From assembly GCA_001898935.1 (NCBI GenBank), contig MKVT01000001.1, forward strand, positions 1 through 64,000: a DNA stretch of 64,000 nt. Direction: 5' to 3'. The number at the start of each line of letters is the position of its first letter. Position 1 is the first letter of the stretch. Positions 8,411 to 16,450 of this stretch are shown piece by piece. A model generated the notes under the pieces. It had not been told where the DNA came from, made no database searches, and saw nothing but the letters and a program-made list of their open reading frames with translations. Position numbers and translations under genes: made by a program. The DNA comes from Paludibacter sp. 47-17. GTDB lineage: Bacteria > Bacteroidota > Bacteroidia > Bacteroidales > Paludibacteraceae.

Positions 8411-9715
8411 TTATATCGAAAAGTTCTCATCTTCCAGATCAGTCACAATCATTCCGGCACCCACGGTTTCGAAGGTGTTTTCGTCGATAAGCACCAGGCT
8501 TCCGCTGATCCGGTTGGTCGAATAGCTGTCGAACTTGAGCGGCCGCAGGGTTTTGATGCGGATGCAGGCGATGTCGTTCATATCCACCCGTACTTCTCCT
8601 GACAGTTGTCCCAGGGTTTGAATATCAATTTTATAATGTACTTTCTGGATGATGGCCACGGTTTCGTCGGATGTATGCCGCACGATGTACCGCCCGCCGG
8701 TACGCAGGGGCTGATGGTTGAGCCAGCACACCATGAGGGTGACCTGGGCGCTGAGTGTAGGCGGCGTGTCGTCGGTACGCACGATCATATCGCCTCTACT
8801 GATGTCGACATTATGGGCCAGGCGCAGGGTTACCGATTGCGGAGTTGCTGCCTCCTGTAACGACACGGTACCGGCATCGATGGCCGTAATTACCGAGCGG
8901 GTACGCGACGGCAGGATGGTGACGGCATCGCCTACCTTGAAACAGCCACCAGCCACCCGGCCGGCATAGCCCCGGTAATCGTGAAATTCGGAGCGGTGCG
9001 GACGAATAATATATTGCACCGGAAAGCGTGCGGGCAGGTCGTCGAGGGAGTTATGCACCGGGATGGTTTCGAGCAGTTGCAAGAGGGTAGGTCCTGTATA
9101 CCAGGGCGTACGGGTCGAGGCATCCACCACATTGTCGCCGTCGCGGGCCGAAATAGGCAAGAAGTAGGTGGTGCCCAGCCGGAGTTGCGCAGCGATGCTT
9201 TCAAATTCGGTACGAATGGTGGTATATACTTCTTCCGAAAAGTCGACCAGGTCCATTTTGTTGATAGCCAGAATGACATGCGGCAGTTGTAGCAGCGAGG
9301 CGATATAGGCATGCCGGCGGGTTTGTTCCACGATACCATTGCGAGCATCGATCAGAATAATAGCCACATCGGCCGTCGAAGCCCCGGTCACCATATTGCG
9401 GGTATACTCGATATGCCCCGGGGTATCGGCAATGATGAATTTCCGGTTGGGCGTAGCAAAATAGCGATAGGCCACATCGATGGTGATGCCCTGTTCGCGT
9501 TCGGCCCGCAGCCCGTCGGTAAGCAGCGCCAGGTTCACCTCATCGCCGCCCAGCCGTTCGCTGGCTTCCTTCACCGCCTGCAGCTGATCTTCAAAGATCG
9601 ATTTACTGTCGTACAATAACCGGCCGATTAAAGTACTTTTACCATCATCCACACTACCCGCGGTAGTAAACCGCAGCAGTTCCATGTTTAAATATCCGTT
9701 GAGTTGAGTTGACAT
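8411..9715 (-). CDS. cysN: Sulfate adenylyltransferase GTPase subunit
   Basis: The protein has 434 residues. With CysD it makes adenylyl-sulfate from sulfate and ATP, using GTP hydrolysis to drive the unfavourable reaction. It has EF-Tu-like GTPase motifs: GSVDDGKST near residues 20-28, DTPGH near 97-101 and NKMD near 151-154, followed by two beta-barrel domains. It is shorter than the E. coli protein (about 475) but complete at both ends and lacks the fused APS kinase of NodQ-type proteins. The start at 9715 is preceded by a 42-base gap after cysD; an in-frame ATG 10 codons later is possible. Confidence 0.93.
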   Translation of the reverse strand: MSTQLNGYLNMELLRFTTAGSVDDGKSTLIGRLLYDSKSIFEDQLQAVKEASERLGGDEVNLALLTDGLRAEREQGITIDVAYRYFATPNRKFIIADTPGHIEYTRNMVTGASTADVAIILIDARNGIVEQTRRHAYIASLLQLPHVILAINKMDLVDFSEEVYTTIRTEFESIAAQLRLGTTYFLPISARDGDNVVDASTRTPWYTGPTLLQLLETIPVHNSLDDLPARFPVQYIIRPHRSEFHDYRGYAGRVAGGCFKVGDAVTILPSRTRSVITAIDAGTVSLQEAATPQSVTLRLAHNVDISRGDMIVRTDDTPPTLSAQVTLMVCWLNHQPLRTGGRYIVRHTSDETVAIIQKVHYKIDIQTLGQLSGEVRVDMNDIACIRIKTLRPLKFDSYSTNRISGSLVLIDENTFETVGAGMIVTDLEDENFSI

Positions 9716-9757
9716 AATGTTTTGTTTTTTTAATCAAGAATCAAGAGCGTGCCGTTT

Positions 9758-10648
9758 TCAAAAATATCCCGCCTTCTTCCGGTCTTCCATGGCCGCTTCC
9801 GACCGTTTATCGTCGGCCCGGCCACCACGTTCCGTAACGCGCGATCCGGCAATCTCGGTAATAATCTCTTCCAGCGAATCGGCAGTGGAAAGCGTCAGGC
9901 CGGTACAGGTGATATCGCCGATGGTACGGCAGCGGACTTTTTCCACGAAAGGCACTTCTTCGGGACGGCGGGGGATAGCAGGCAGCGCGGCGTACAGCAT
10001 TCCATCGCGTTCGAATACTTCCCGTTCGTGGGTGTAGTACAACGAAGGCAGGGGGATGTTTTCCTGAAGAATGTACTGCCAGATATCCATCTCGGTCCAG
10101 TTGCTGATGGGGAAAACCCGGAAATGCTCGCCCGGCTGTTTTTTCCCGTTAAAGATATTCCAGAGTTCGGGCCGCTGGTTTTTCGGATCCCACTGTCCGA
10201 ATTCGTCGCGGTGCGAAAAAACACGTTCCTTGGCCCGGGCTTTTTCTTCATCGCGCCGCGCTCCTCCGAGGGCAGCATCAAATTTATGACGGGCCAGGGT
10301 ATCGAGCAGGGTCACTGTTTGCAACTTATTGCGACTGGCCGAATAGCCTTTTTCTTCCACGACCCTGCCCTCGCGTATCGATTCTTCCACCGACCCTACG
10401 ATCAGGCGCGCTCCCAGTTTCTGCACCAGCTCGTCGCGGTAAGTGAGGGTTTCTTCAAAATTATGGCCTGTGTCGATGTGGACAAACGGGAAGGGGATAG
10501 CGGCGGGGTAGAAGGCTTTCCAGGCCAGGTAGGCCATAACGATGGAGTCTTTTCCGCCCGAAAAAAGCAGGGCAGGGCGTTCGAACTGGGCTGCGACTTC
10601 GCGCAGGATATAGATGGATTCGGCTTCGAGTTCTTTTAAATGAGTCAT
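9758..10648 (-). CDS. cysD: Sulfate adenylyltransferase small subunit
   Basis: The protein has 296 residues, the usual length. It is the catalytic ATP sulfurylase subunit, in which the PP-loop motif SGGKDS (residues 30-35) binds ATP. Conserved family segments include HIDTGHNF near 77-84 and the C-terminal RGGRADD. It pairs with CysN directly downstream and follows hemL by 18 bases, which places sulfate activation in the same transcript as tetrapyrrole synthesis. Confidence 0.95.
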   Translation of the reverse strand: MTHLKELEAESIYILREVAAQFERPALLFSGGKDSIVMAYLAWKAFYPAAIPFPFVHIDTGHNFEETLTYRDELVQKLGARLIVGSVEESIREGRVVEEKGYSASRNKLQTVTLLDTLARHKFDAALGGARRDEEKARAKERVFSHRDEFGQWDPKNQRPELWNIFNGKKQPGEHFRVFPISNWTEMDIWQYILQENIPLPSLYYTHEREVFERDGMLYAALPAIPRRPEEVPFVEKVRCRTIGDITCTGLTLSTADSLEEIITEIAGSRVTERGGRADDKRSEAAMEDRKKAGYF

Positions 10649-10666
10649 TTCTTTACGGGTTAATTA

Positions 10667-11995
10667 TTATTTGTCAATTACTAATCGGAGGGCGTCGAGG
10701 GTTTGGGCGAGCTGCCGTTCGGTATGGGCGGCCGATATAAAACTGGCTTCAAAGGCCGACGGCGACAGATAGATTCCCCGCCCGAGCATCGCCCTGAAAA
10801 ACCGGGCAAAGCGTTGGGTGTCGGAGGCGGTTGCGTCGGCAAAACCGGTGACGGGAGTAGCCGAAAAGAAAAGGGTGAAAAGCGAACCCACCTGATTCAG
10901 CTGAATGTCTTTTCCCCGGATGAATTCCCGTATCGTATCGCCAAATTGTTGGCTTTTTTGTTCCAGGCGGTTATAAAACCCTTCTTCCTGAAGCAGTTGA
11001 AGCGTTCGGATGCCTGCGGCCATCGCTACGGGATTTCCCGATAGTGTTCCGGCCTGGTATACCTTGCCCAAGGGTGCCAGCCGGTCCATGATTTCGGCTT
11101 TTCCTCCGAAGGCAGCAGCCGGAAACCCTCCGCCGATAATTTTACCCAGGGTGGTAAGGTCGGGACGAATGCCGAAATGTTCCTGTGCACCTCCGCGTCC
11201 GAGCCGGAAACCGGTGATTACTTCGTCGAATATAAGTACACTTCCGTACTGGTTGCAGATATCGCGTAATCCTTGCAGGAAACCGGGTGCGGGGGGTATC
11301 ACGCCCATGTTGGCCGGCAGAGGTTCGGTGATAATGGCTGCAATTTGATTGCCCAGCTCCCGGAAAACAAGCTTTACGGCTTCCAGGTCGTTGAAGGGTA
11401 TGCTGAGCGTATGGCGCACAAAGGCTTCGGGAACGCCGGCAGAGGAGGCGCCGGAACGTCCGACGGTTGTTGCGGATGATGCAGCATCGTCCGGCGTTCC
11501 TCCGGCACGTATCCCCACGGCTCCCGACCCGGCAGCTACCAGCAGATGATCGGCATGGCCGTGGTAGCAGCCGTCAAATTTGAGGATCAGGTCGCGGCCG
11601 GTGTGGGCACGGGCCAGACGGATGGCGCTCATCACAGCTTCGGTACCCGAGCTTACGAACCGTACTTTCCGGATCGAGGGTACCGATTCGACCACCAACC
11701 GCGCCAGCAGGGTTTCGGCGGTGGTAGGTATCCCGTAACTCGAACCTCGTTTTACGGCATCCACCGACGCTCTTACAATGGCCGGATGTGCATGCCCGTG
11801 CAGGTGCACTCCCCACGAAAGGCAAAAATCGATGTACCGGCGGTTGTCGATATCCGTGAGCACCGCACCTTTCGCTTGTTGGATAAACAGCGGACTGGCC
11901 CCTACGCTACGCAGGGCCCGCACCGGGCTGTTCACACCTCCCGGAATGAACTCCGACGCTTCGTTATAGGCTTTTTCGGATAAAGTCTTTTGCAT
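10667..11995 (-). CDS. hemL: Glutamate-1-semialdehyde 2,1-aminomutase
   Basis: The protein has 442 residues. It converts glutamate-1-semialdehyde to 5-aminolevulinate with pyridoxal phosphate. The PLP lysine lies in TTLGKIIGGGFP (near residue 265), and YHGHADHLL and IFDEVITGFR are conserved. Between GSG and SSAGVPEAF (residues about 161-185) it carries an insertion of roughly 18 residues, rich in Ala, Gly, Ser and Thr, relative to typical HemL. That position corresponds to the mobile gating loop over the active site. The start overlaps the end of hemB by 32 bases, suggesting translational coupling. Confidence 0.93.
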   Translation of the reverse strand: MQKTLSEKAYNEASEFIPGGVNSPVRALRSVGASPLFIQQAKGAVLTDIDNRRYIDFCLSWGVHLHGHAHPAIVRASVDAVKRGSSYGIPTTAETLLARLVVESVPSIRKVRFVSSGTEAVMSAIRLARAHTGRDLILKFDGCYHGHADHLLVAAGSGAVGIRAGGTPDDAASSATTVGRSGASSAGVPEAFVRHTLSIPFNDLEAVKLVFRELGNQIAAIITEPLPANMGVIPPAPGFLQGLRDICNQYGSVLIFDEVITGFRLGRGGAQEHFGIRPDLTTLGKIIGGGFPAAAFGGKAEIMDRLAPLGKVYQAGTLSGNPVAMAAGIRTLQLLQEEGFYNRLEQKSQQFGDTIREFIRGKDIQLNQVGSLFTLFFSATPVTGFADATASDTQRFARFFRAMLGRGIYLSPSAFEASFISAAHTERQLAQTLDALRLVIDK

Positions 11996-12929
11996 AATAC
12001 GTTATAATGTAATGGGCTCCTGCCCGTTTGATAGCAGTGAACGATTCGGTGAAGGCCCGTCGCTCGTCCACGATGCCGCAGGCGGCGGCCTGCTTGAGCA
12101 TGGCATATTCGCCCGAAACCTGGTAGGCTGCCAGCGGTGTGGCCGGAAACGCCACCGAAGCCCGCTGGATGATATCGAGATAGGCCTGGGCAGGTTTCAC
12201 CATTACCCAATCGGCTCCTTCGTCGATATCGGCTGCAATTTCTTCCACACCCTGATGGAGCGTGCGGTAGTCCATCTGATAACTCTGCCGGTCGCCGAAC
12301 GAGGGAGCCGAGCCGGCGGCATCGCGGAACGGACCGTAAAACGAAGAAGCGTATTTGGCCGAATAGGCCAGGATGCGTGTCGAAAGGCCCTCCGCATCGA
12401 GTACCGCCCGTATGGCTTCTACCTGACCGTCCATCATGGCCGAAGGGGCTACAAAATCGGCTCCGGCGCGGGCGTGTGCCAGCGCGATACGGGCGAGTAC
12501 GGGCAGGGTACTGTCGTTGTCGACGGTCTCGCCCAGCAACAATCCGCAATGGCCGTGCGAAGTGTATTCGCACAAACATACATCGGTGAATACGGTGAGC
12601 GGCGGAAATTCGCGCTTGAGGTAGCGCACTGCGCGGCACACCAGCGAGTTCGGGTCGTAACCGGCGGTGGCTTCGGGATTTTTAAGCTCTTCGCCGATCA
12701 CGCCAAACAACAATACTTTTCCGATACCGAGTTGCATCAACCCGGCTACTTCATCGCGCAGCCTGTCGATCGAAAATCGAAACACGCCGGGCAGGGTTGC
12801 GATAAGCTGTTTCTGATCGCTTCCTTCGACGATAAACAGCGGGTAGATGAAGTCGTCGGCCTGCAATCGTACATCGGCGTAGCGTTCGCGGGTGGCAACA
12901 TCGGTTCGGTAGGATCGGAATCGTTTCAT
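11964..12929 (-). CDS. hemB: Porphobilinogen synthase (ALA dehydratase)
   Basis: The protein has 321 residues. It condenses two 5-aminolevulinate molecules to porphobilinogen. The zinc cysteines are present in TDVCLCEYTSHGHCG (residues 115-129). The two active-site lysines are in YSAKYASSFYGPF (near 197) and VMVKPAQAYLD (near 250). It overlaps the preceding fusion gene by four bases (ATGA) and the following hemL by 32 bases, so the three are probably translated in a coupled fashion. Confidence 0.95.
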   Translation of the reverse strand: MKRFRSYRTDVATRERYADVRLQADDFIYPLFIVEGSDQKQLIATLPGVFRFSIDRLRDEVAGLMQLGIGKVLLFGVIGEELKNPEATAGYDPNSLVCRAVRYLKREFPPLTVFTDVCLCEYTSHGHCGLLLGETVDNDSTLPVLARIALAHARAGADFVAPSAMMDGQVEAIRAVLDAEGLSTRILAYSAKYASSFYGPFRDAAGSAPSFGDRQSYQMDYRTLHQGVEEIAADIDEGADWVMVKPAQAYLDIIQRASVAFPATPLAAYQVSGEYAMLKQAAACGIVDERRAFTESFTAIKRAGAHYIITYYAKDFIRKSL

Positions 12930-15034
12930 ATACTATCGTGTTGATGGTGAAGTGGGTGGCGGGTTGATTCCGCCATGGCGGCAGCGTCTGTGTTCGTATG
13001 ACCGGACAGCTGTAACTTCACCTGGTAATTCTTCGTGTTATCTTTCTCGTTTTCAAATCGTTTTTCGGTCTCCCGGCCTCGTAACAGGTAGTTTTTTTCG
13101 GCCGGAAATTGTCCGTACACTTTCTTGAAATTAGTTACGCAGGAGGGCGATGTGAGTACAATCGTGTCGATACCGGTCAGGTCGATAGCTTCCGTTGGTT
13201 CGGGTAAGTTGTTGGTGTACAGTGATATTTCGGTGATCTTCCAGCCTGCTTTGCGCAATCCTTCGGGTAATGCCGGCAGCCCGATGGCCGAACGGGGAAT
13301 AACTGCCCGGGCGGCGGGTCGATGCCGAAGGAGCGTTAAGATTCCTTCCGACGATTCGTCGGTGGCCTGCAGATCGGGTTTCAGTCCGTAACGCAGCAGG
13401 GTACGGCTGGTAATCCGGCCCACCGAAACAATGCGTAAACCCGCCAGGGAGCGCAGGTCTGTTTTTTCTTCTTTCAACAGGGCCCGGACGAAAAAATCGA
13501 CACTGTTGCGACTGGTGAAAATAAGCCAGTCGTGATGGCGGAGCAACTCGCCCAGGGGGGGCGTGTCCAGTGCTTTCAACTCGATAAGGGGTTGATGAAT
13601 CACTTTTCCCAACCGGTCGTAATCGCCGGGATGGGTGCCGGTTACCAACAGGGTGGGGCGGCTTTTGGCCGGAAGGACGGCGCCGAGGCCGGCTACTTTT
13701 CCAACGACCGCGATAAGCGGGGTGGGGTAGTTGTTGTCTTCCGATGCCAACTGCCCGAGCGTGGTGAAAAAGCGTTGTTCGTTGTTGCGCGACACGTGGG
13801 CAGCCAGCAATACCGGTGTTTCGGGCGTGCGGCCCTGTGCGAGGGCATTGGTGGCGATGGGGCGCAGGTTGGCGGCTCCCATGTAAATCACTACGGTGTC
13901 GGTGCCGGGAAGTTGCAGCTGGGGCGAGTGGCCGGTGACAAAGGCAACCGATGCAGCTAAACCGCGGTGAGTGAGGGGAATGCCGGTGAGCGAGGCTACG
14001 GCCAGCGCGGTAGAGATACCGGGGATTATTTCGTAGGGGATGTAGCATTGCGCCAGGGCCAGCGCCTCTTCGCCCCCGTGTGCGAACACCATCGGATCAC
14101 CCCCTTTCAGCCGTACCACTCGGCGTCCTGCCCGTGCCGCATCGATCATCAGCTGGTGAATATCTTCCTGCGAATGACTATGCCGGTCCTTACGCTTGCC
14201 GACATATACTTTTTCGGCTGTGTAGCGATGGAGTTCCCGGGCGTCGAGCAGGTCGTCGTAAAAAATAATATCGGCCAGCCCGAGGGCGCGGGTCGCACGC
14301 CGGGTGAGCAGGTCGGGGTTGCCGGGGCCGAAGCCGGTGATGCTTACGTGGCCGTAGCGGGAGCGGGCATCGGCCGTAGCGAAATTAACTTCCGCCCTGT
14401 CGCGCATTTCTTTCCGGGAAAAAAGCGGGTTTCCCTTTCGTCCCACCACGGCCAGACTTCCCTGCAGCGGATGCGTGCGAAACGGCAATACCTCGGCCAC
14501 GCGATGCATCAATCCCAGTCGTTTCAGGGCGCAGGTAGCCACGATGAGGGCGTCGTAATCGCCGGCATCGATTTGTGCGATGCGTTCTTCGATGGTGCCG
14601 CGTATGCCGGCGACAACCAATTCGGGACGGATGGCCAGCAATCCGGCTTTCCGGGTGGGGGAGCTGGTGGCGATGCGTGCCCCGGCGGGTAATTCAGCGA
14701 GGGTTTTGTTGTCGCGACTTACCAGCGAGTCGCTCGTGTCGAAGGCTTCGGTGAGGGCGATCAGCTCCAGTCCGTCGGGCAGGGGGAAGGGCATGTCCTT
14801 GGCCGAATGAATAGCGATGTCGGCTTCGCCCAGCAGTACGAGTTCATCCTGCTCGCGGGTAAACAGGTCGGCCGGAGGATTGTCGAGCAGGGAAATGTCC
14901 TTGCGGAGGTCGCCCCAGGCGGGTCGGCCGATGATTTCGTATGCAACGCCGGGAAAAGCGTTGAAGAATTCGCGCACCTGGAGCAAGGCGAGCGTACTGG
15001 TACGACTGGCTACGCGTATTAATTCACTGGCCAT
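12926..15034 (-). CDS. Fused HemC (truncated)-CobA-HemD
   Basis: The protein has 702 residues and three domains. Residues 1-205 match hydroxymethylbilane synthase domains 1 and 2: RVASRTSTLAL, HSAKDMP with the catalytic Asp near 80, SSPTRKA, RGTIEER and LKRLGL. Domain 3, which carries the GGC cysteine that anchors the dipyrromethane cofactor, is absent; the chain passes at once into the next domain. Residues 227-455 are uroporphyrinogen-III C-methyltransferase (GFGPGNPDLLT; VVRLKGGDPMVF; IIPGIST). Residues 458-650 are uroporphyrinogen-III synthase (FTSRNSVDFF; TSPSCVTNF), ending in a polar tail of about 45 residues unlike a normal HemD C-terminus. The product set, uroporphyrinogen III then precorrin-2, serves siroheme. 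It overlaps hemA by 16 bases and hemB by 4. Whether the shortened HemC works alone is open. Confidence 0.88.
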   Translation of the reverse strand: MASELIRVASRTSTLALLQVREFFNAFPGVAYEIIGRPAWGDLRKDISLLDNPPADLFTREQDELVLLGEADIAIHSAKDMPFPLPDGLELIALTEAFDTSDSLVSRDNKTLAELPAGARIATSSPTRKAGLLAIRPELVVAGIRGTIEERIAQIDAGDYDALIVATCALKRLGLMHRVAEVLPFRTHPLQGSLAVVGRKGNPLFSRKEMRDRAEVNFATADARSRYGHVSITGFGPGNPDLLTRRATRALGLADIIFYDDLLDARELHRYTAEKVYVGKRKDRHSHSQEDIHQLMIDAARAGRRVVRLKGGDPMVFAHGGEEALALAQCYIPYEIIPGISTALAVASLTGIPLTHRGLAASVAFVTGHSPQLQLPGTDTVVIYMGAANLRPIATNALAQGRTPETPVLLAAHVSRNNEQRFFTTLGQLASEDNNYPTPLIAVVGKVAGLGAVLPAKSRPTLLVTGTHPGDYDRLGKVIHQPLIELKALDTPPLGELLRHHDWLIFTSRNSVDFFVRALLKEEKTDLRSLAGLRIVSVGRITSRTLLRYGLKPDLQATDESSEGILTLLRHRPAARAVIPRSAIGLPALPEGLRKAGWKITEISLYTNNLPEPTEAIDLTGIDTIVLTSPSCVTNFKKVYGQFPAEKNYLLRGRETEKRFENEKDNTKNYQVKLQLSGHTNTDAAAMAESTRHPLHHQHDSI

Positions 15035-15993
15035 ACTTTCGATCGGTTAAAAAATGTACGGACCTCTTCTTCGATAATCTTTTCGGCTTTTTGCAAAGCA
15101 TCGCCCCGCTGATGGAGGTTTTGCTGAATGCGGGCTTCAATATCTTCCAGATTATACAGCCGGATGTGCCGGTATTCGCCGATGCGTGCGTCGATATCCC
15201 GGGGGAAAGCGAGGTCGAAAATCTGCATGGGTTGGTTGACCGGGAATTTCTCGGGCCGTACCACTGTGTAAGGCGCCGATGTGGCTGAAATCAATACATC
15301 GGTATGCGATAATACCTCGTGCAATTGATCGAAACCCACAATCCGGCACCGGTATTTCTCGGCATAGGGCAAGGCCTTGTGGTAACTTCGGTTGGCCACG
15401 AAAAGGGCTTCGGCTCCTTTTTGCTGAAGGAATCGGATGGTATCCTCGGTGAGTTTGTTCACGCCGATCAGGGTGATGCGGGCATCGGTAAGCGGGATGC
15501 CGCTGGCTACGATCATTTCCACGGTGGCCTGGCCGTGCGACACGGCGCCACGGCTGATTCCCGATCGGTTGCGCACGAGTTTGCCCACCCGTAGCGCCTG
15601 CTGAAAGAGGCGGTGAAGGGCGGGCGACAACGAAAACTGTTCGCGGGCTGCTTCGTAAGCGGCCTTTACCTGTCCCTGGATGGCCGATTCGCCGGGAAGA
15701 CCCGATTCGAGTCCCGATACCACCCGGAATAGATGACGCACGGTGGTTTCGGCAATTTCACCTTCGCCGGCATACACTTCGATGCGGTTGCAGGTCTGCA
15801 GCAGCACGTGAGGGCGGCTGGCCGGAAGTTCGTTTCCCTCGGCATCCGGTGTGTTGTTCCGATCGCGCCGATCGACCGTGAGCAGTTCTCCTGTTCCCCG
15901 GATACTGCCGGGAGTGCCTTTCATCGTCCTGAAAAAATCCTCCCGCTCGGCGATCCGGCTGTTGTTACGGCTGATTGAGTTGAAGTATACCAT
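15019..15993 (-). CDS. hemA: Glutamyl-tRNA reductase, short form
   Basis: The protein has 324 residues, against about 420 in typical HemA. It reduces glutamyl-tRNA to glutamate-1-semialdehyde with NADPH, the first committed step. The catalytic cysteine is in TCNRIEVY (near residue 68). The family signature reads RVVSGLESGLPGESAIQGQVK, and the NADPH-domain region is ITLIGVNKLTEDTIRFL. The catalytic domain is about 30 residues shorter than in E. coli after the TCNR motif. The protein also stops at the linker helix, so the C-terminal dimerisation domain is missing. The ATG at 15993 overlaps the upstream gene by 29 bases. Confidence 0.88.
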   Translation of the reverse strand: MVYFNSISRNNSRIAEREDFFRTMKGTPGSIRGTGELLTVDRRDRNNTPDAEGNELPASRPHVLLQTCNRIEVYAGEGEIAETTVRHLFRVVSGLESGLPGESAIQGQVKAAYEAAREQFSLSPALHRLFQQALRVGKLVRNRSGISRGAVSHGQATVEMIVASGIPLTDARITLIGVNKLTEDTIRFLQQKGAEALFVANRSYHKALPYAEKYRCRIVGFDQLHEVLSHTDVLISATSAPYTVVRPEKFPVNQPMQIFDLAFPRDIDARIGEYRHIRLYNLEDIEARIQQNLHQRGDALQKAEKIIEEEVRTFFNRSKVWPVN

Positions 15994-16444
15994 CGTGTGA
16001 TAATTGAGCGATCCGGTCGCGAACGGCTATCGACTGATACACATTTTGTGCGTTCGACGATACGGCAATCGTGAGATGATCGTGTTTGAAAATAGCGGGT
16101 GATACAAAATCGCAAAGTATGGGCGCATCGCAAACGCTGGTCAGGATGCCCCGTTCTCCGGCATCGGCTTTGATTTGCTCGTTGAGAGCGTGATCGCCGG
16201 TACATACATACACCAGGAAAAAGCCTTCCAGATCGGTGGGTTCGTACGTTTTTTGTATGCGGTGGAAAGGTAGTTCGCACATTTCGGGGGTGAAATCGGG
16301 CGAAAGTACCGTCACGTTTTCGGTTACGAACCGGGCCAGGATACCGGCTTTGTGAGTGGCCACTTTGCCGCCGCCAATCAGTAATATCTTTTTCCCGGTT
16401 ACGTTGATCGATACGGGCAGGAACCGGAGGTCTTCTCGTTGCAT
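15965..16444 (-). CDS. Precorrin-2 dehydrogenase (siroheme synthase N-domain)
   Basis: The protein has 159 residues, about the size of Bacillus YlnF and shorter than Met8p or the CysG N-terminal region. It oxidises precorrin-2 to sirohydrochlorin with NAD, and related proteins also insert iron. The Rossmann start VTGKKILLIGGGKVATHKAG (residues 15-34) is clear, and LCDFVSPAI with LTIAVSSN is the usual second signature. The motif normally reading VVDD is VCDA here, keeping one acidic residue. No separate ferrochelatase is visible in the window, so this protein may also act as the chelatase. It lies 6 bases after cysI. Confidence 0.88.
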   Translation of the reverse strand: MQREDLRFLPVSINVTGKKILLIGGGKVATHKAGILARFVTENVTVLSPDFTPEMCELPFHRIQKTYEPTDLEGFFLVYVCTGDHALNEQIKADAGERGILTSVCDAPILCDFVSPAIFKHDHLTIAVSSNAQNVYQSIAVRDRIAQLSHDGILQLNQP

Positions 16445-16450
16445 AGGATA

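Noticed and set aside
13131-14048. 305-codon frame in the hemC-cobA-hemD gene
   Set aside because: It shares the strand but not the frame of the fusion, is rich in Arg/Pro/His and shows no family motif. It was also checked as a source of the missing HemC or HemD part and does not contain it.
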